Positions 63,543 to 64,000 of a stretch of DNA of 64,000 nucleotides are shown one piece after another. Numbering within the stretch: the stretch's first letter is position 1; each line of letters starts with the position of its first letter. The notes below the pieces were generated by a model that did not search any database, was not told where the DNA came from, and saw nothing but the letters and a program-made list of their open reading frames with translations. The DNA lies in the NCBI GenBank assembly GCA_024167805.1, contig CP099988.1:808001-872000 (forward strand), written 5' to 3'. The stretch is from Methanobacterium sp. ERen5 (GTDB lineage Archaea > Methanobacteriota > Methanobacteria > Methanobacteriales > Methanobacteriaceae). The position numbers and the translations under genes are program-made.

Positions 63543-64000
63543 TTATTTAGATTTTATGAGCCTCTGTTTGTAAATTAATTCCCTGAATTTAATGATGAAT
63601 TTTGTACCCTCTTGAGTATCAACGACTATTTTTCCATCAAGCTGATTAGTCAGTGAAACAACAAGTTGTAGACCTAATTTTTGGGGGTTGTTAATATCCA
63701 CATCAGGAGGTAGTCCTACACCATTATCAGCCACTTCAAGGACGTAGCATTCTGGAATTTCATCATCAGAACTTAGTTTTATAGTTATTTTACCGTTGCT
63801 TATTCCTTCAAATGCATGTTTTAAAGAATTTATAAATAATTCATTGATTATCAGACCACAAGGTACTGCAGTATCCATGTTAAGAACTTGATCTTCGTTG
63901 ACATCCATTTCAATTTTTATCATTTCCTTGGAGTAATAAGATACCAGGTAACTGACCAAACTTTGGATGTAATCTTTGAAGTTAATATTTGAAAGATCAG
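63543..64000 (-). CDS. Histidine kinase ATPase domain (C-terminal part; 5' end outside window)
   Basis: The frame runs without a stop to the window end, so the N-terminus is missing. The visible 152 residues are the HATPase_c part of a HisKA_2-type kinase: start of the domain SNINFKDYIQSLVSYLV, N box NELFINSLKHAFEG, G1 box VADNGVGLPPDVD, and a C-terminal GTKFIIKFRE. It is very similar in pattern to the kinase at 3404-4754. Transcribed toward the multi-PAS gene. Confidence 0.85.
   Translation of the reverse strand, partial: DLSNINFKDYIQSLVSYLVSYYSKEMIKIEMDVNEDQVLNMDTAVPCGLIINELFINSLKHAFEGISNGKITIKLSSDDEIPECYVLEVADNGVGLPPDVDINNPQKLGLQLVVSLTNQLDGKIVVDTQEGTKFIIKFRELIYKQRLIKSK

Overview
The window is a stretch of a methanogenic archaeon of the order Methanobacteriales, most likely a mesophilic Methanobacterium. 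The evidence is the content: F420-dependent methylene-H4MPT reductase (mer), methyl-CoM reductase component A2 (atwA), six-gene pyruvate:ferredoxin oxidoreductase (porCDABEF), the complete acetyl-CoA decarbonylase/synthase operon (cdhA-B-C-cooC-D-E), archaeal geranylgeranyl reductase and an archaeosine radical-SAM enzyme. DNA is AT-rich, ribosome binding sites are of the GGTGAT/GGAGG type and promoters show archaeal TATA boxes. There is no phage, insertion sequence or CRISPR array.

Layout. 1-5.8 kb: end of mer, a DUF134 regulator, atwA, a possible 26-residue membrane peptide, a sensor histidine kinase and a SplB-like radical SAM protein. 6-11.7 kb: a DUF815 AAA+ ATPase, RaSEA, a ThrE-type exporter, and a HIGH nucleotidyltransferase overlapping an unknown gene. 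11.8-20.9 kb (minus strand): MATE pump, small unknown, NAD-dependent dehydrogenase, thioredoxin/CcdA pair, DUF89 phosphatase, site-2 protease, a ThiS/MoaD-like sulfur carrier, a TtuA/Ncs6-like tRNA thiolase and a dihydropteroate-synthase-like protein. 20.9-25.9 kb: por operon and fumarate hydratase alpha. 26-33 kb: phosphate uptake block (pstS, pstC, pstA, pstB, phoU), a citryl-CoA-lyase-like enzyme, and an HTH-PhoU regulator coupled to a membrane protein. 33.4-38.2 kb: phosphoesterase, tRNA-Thr and tRNA-Leu, a ferredoxin overlapping geranylgeranyl reductase, a HEAT-repeat protein and Ogt. 38.2-46.5 kb: ACDS operon. 46.6-64 kb: TadA/TadC secretion pair, a Cys-rich methyltransferase, TctA-like permease, membrane and secreted proteins, AlkD-like protein, TspO, an MBL-rhodanese fusion, an ABC-2 exporter, an SLC13 transporter, a multi-PAS protein, a YkgJ-type protein and the end of a histidine kinase.

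Central metabolism dominates: cdh makes acetyl-CoA, por converts it to pyruvate, fumA belongs to the incomplete reductive TCA branch, mer and AtwA belong to methanogenesis. 

The most striking sequence-level property is that at least 12 otherwise normal genes are broken by frameshifts, at 17 sites, every one inside a homopolymer run of 4-7 identical bases; 16 of the 17 are repaired by adding a single base. After repair every gene has a length divisible by three and a continuous family-like protein. This looks much more like systematic homopolymer under-calling in the assembly than like gene decay, so I annotate these as full-length genes carrying frameshifts. Repair also reveals a sulfur-carrier gene and an N-terminal extension of the site-2 protease that a plain ORF scan misses.
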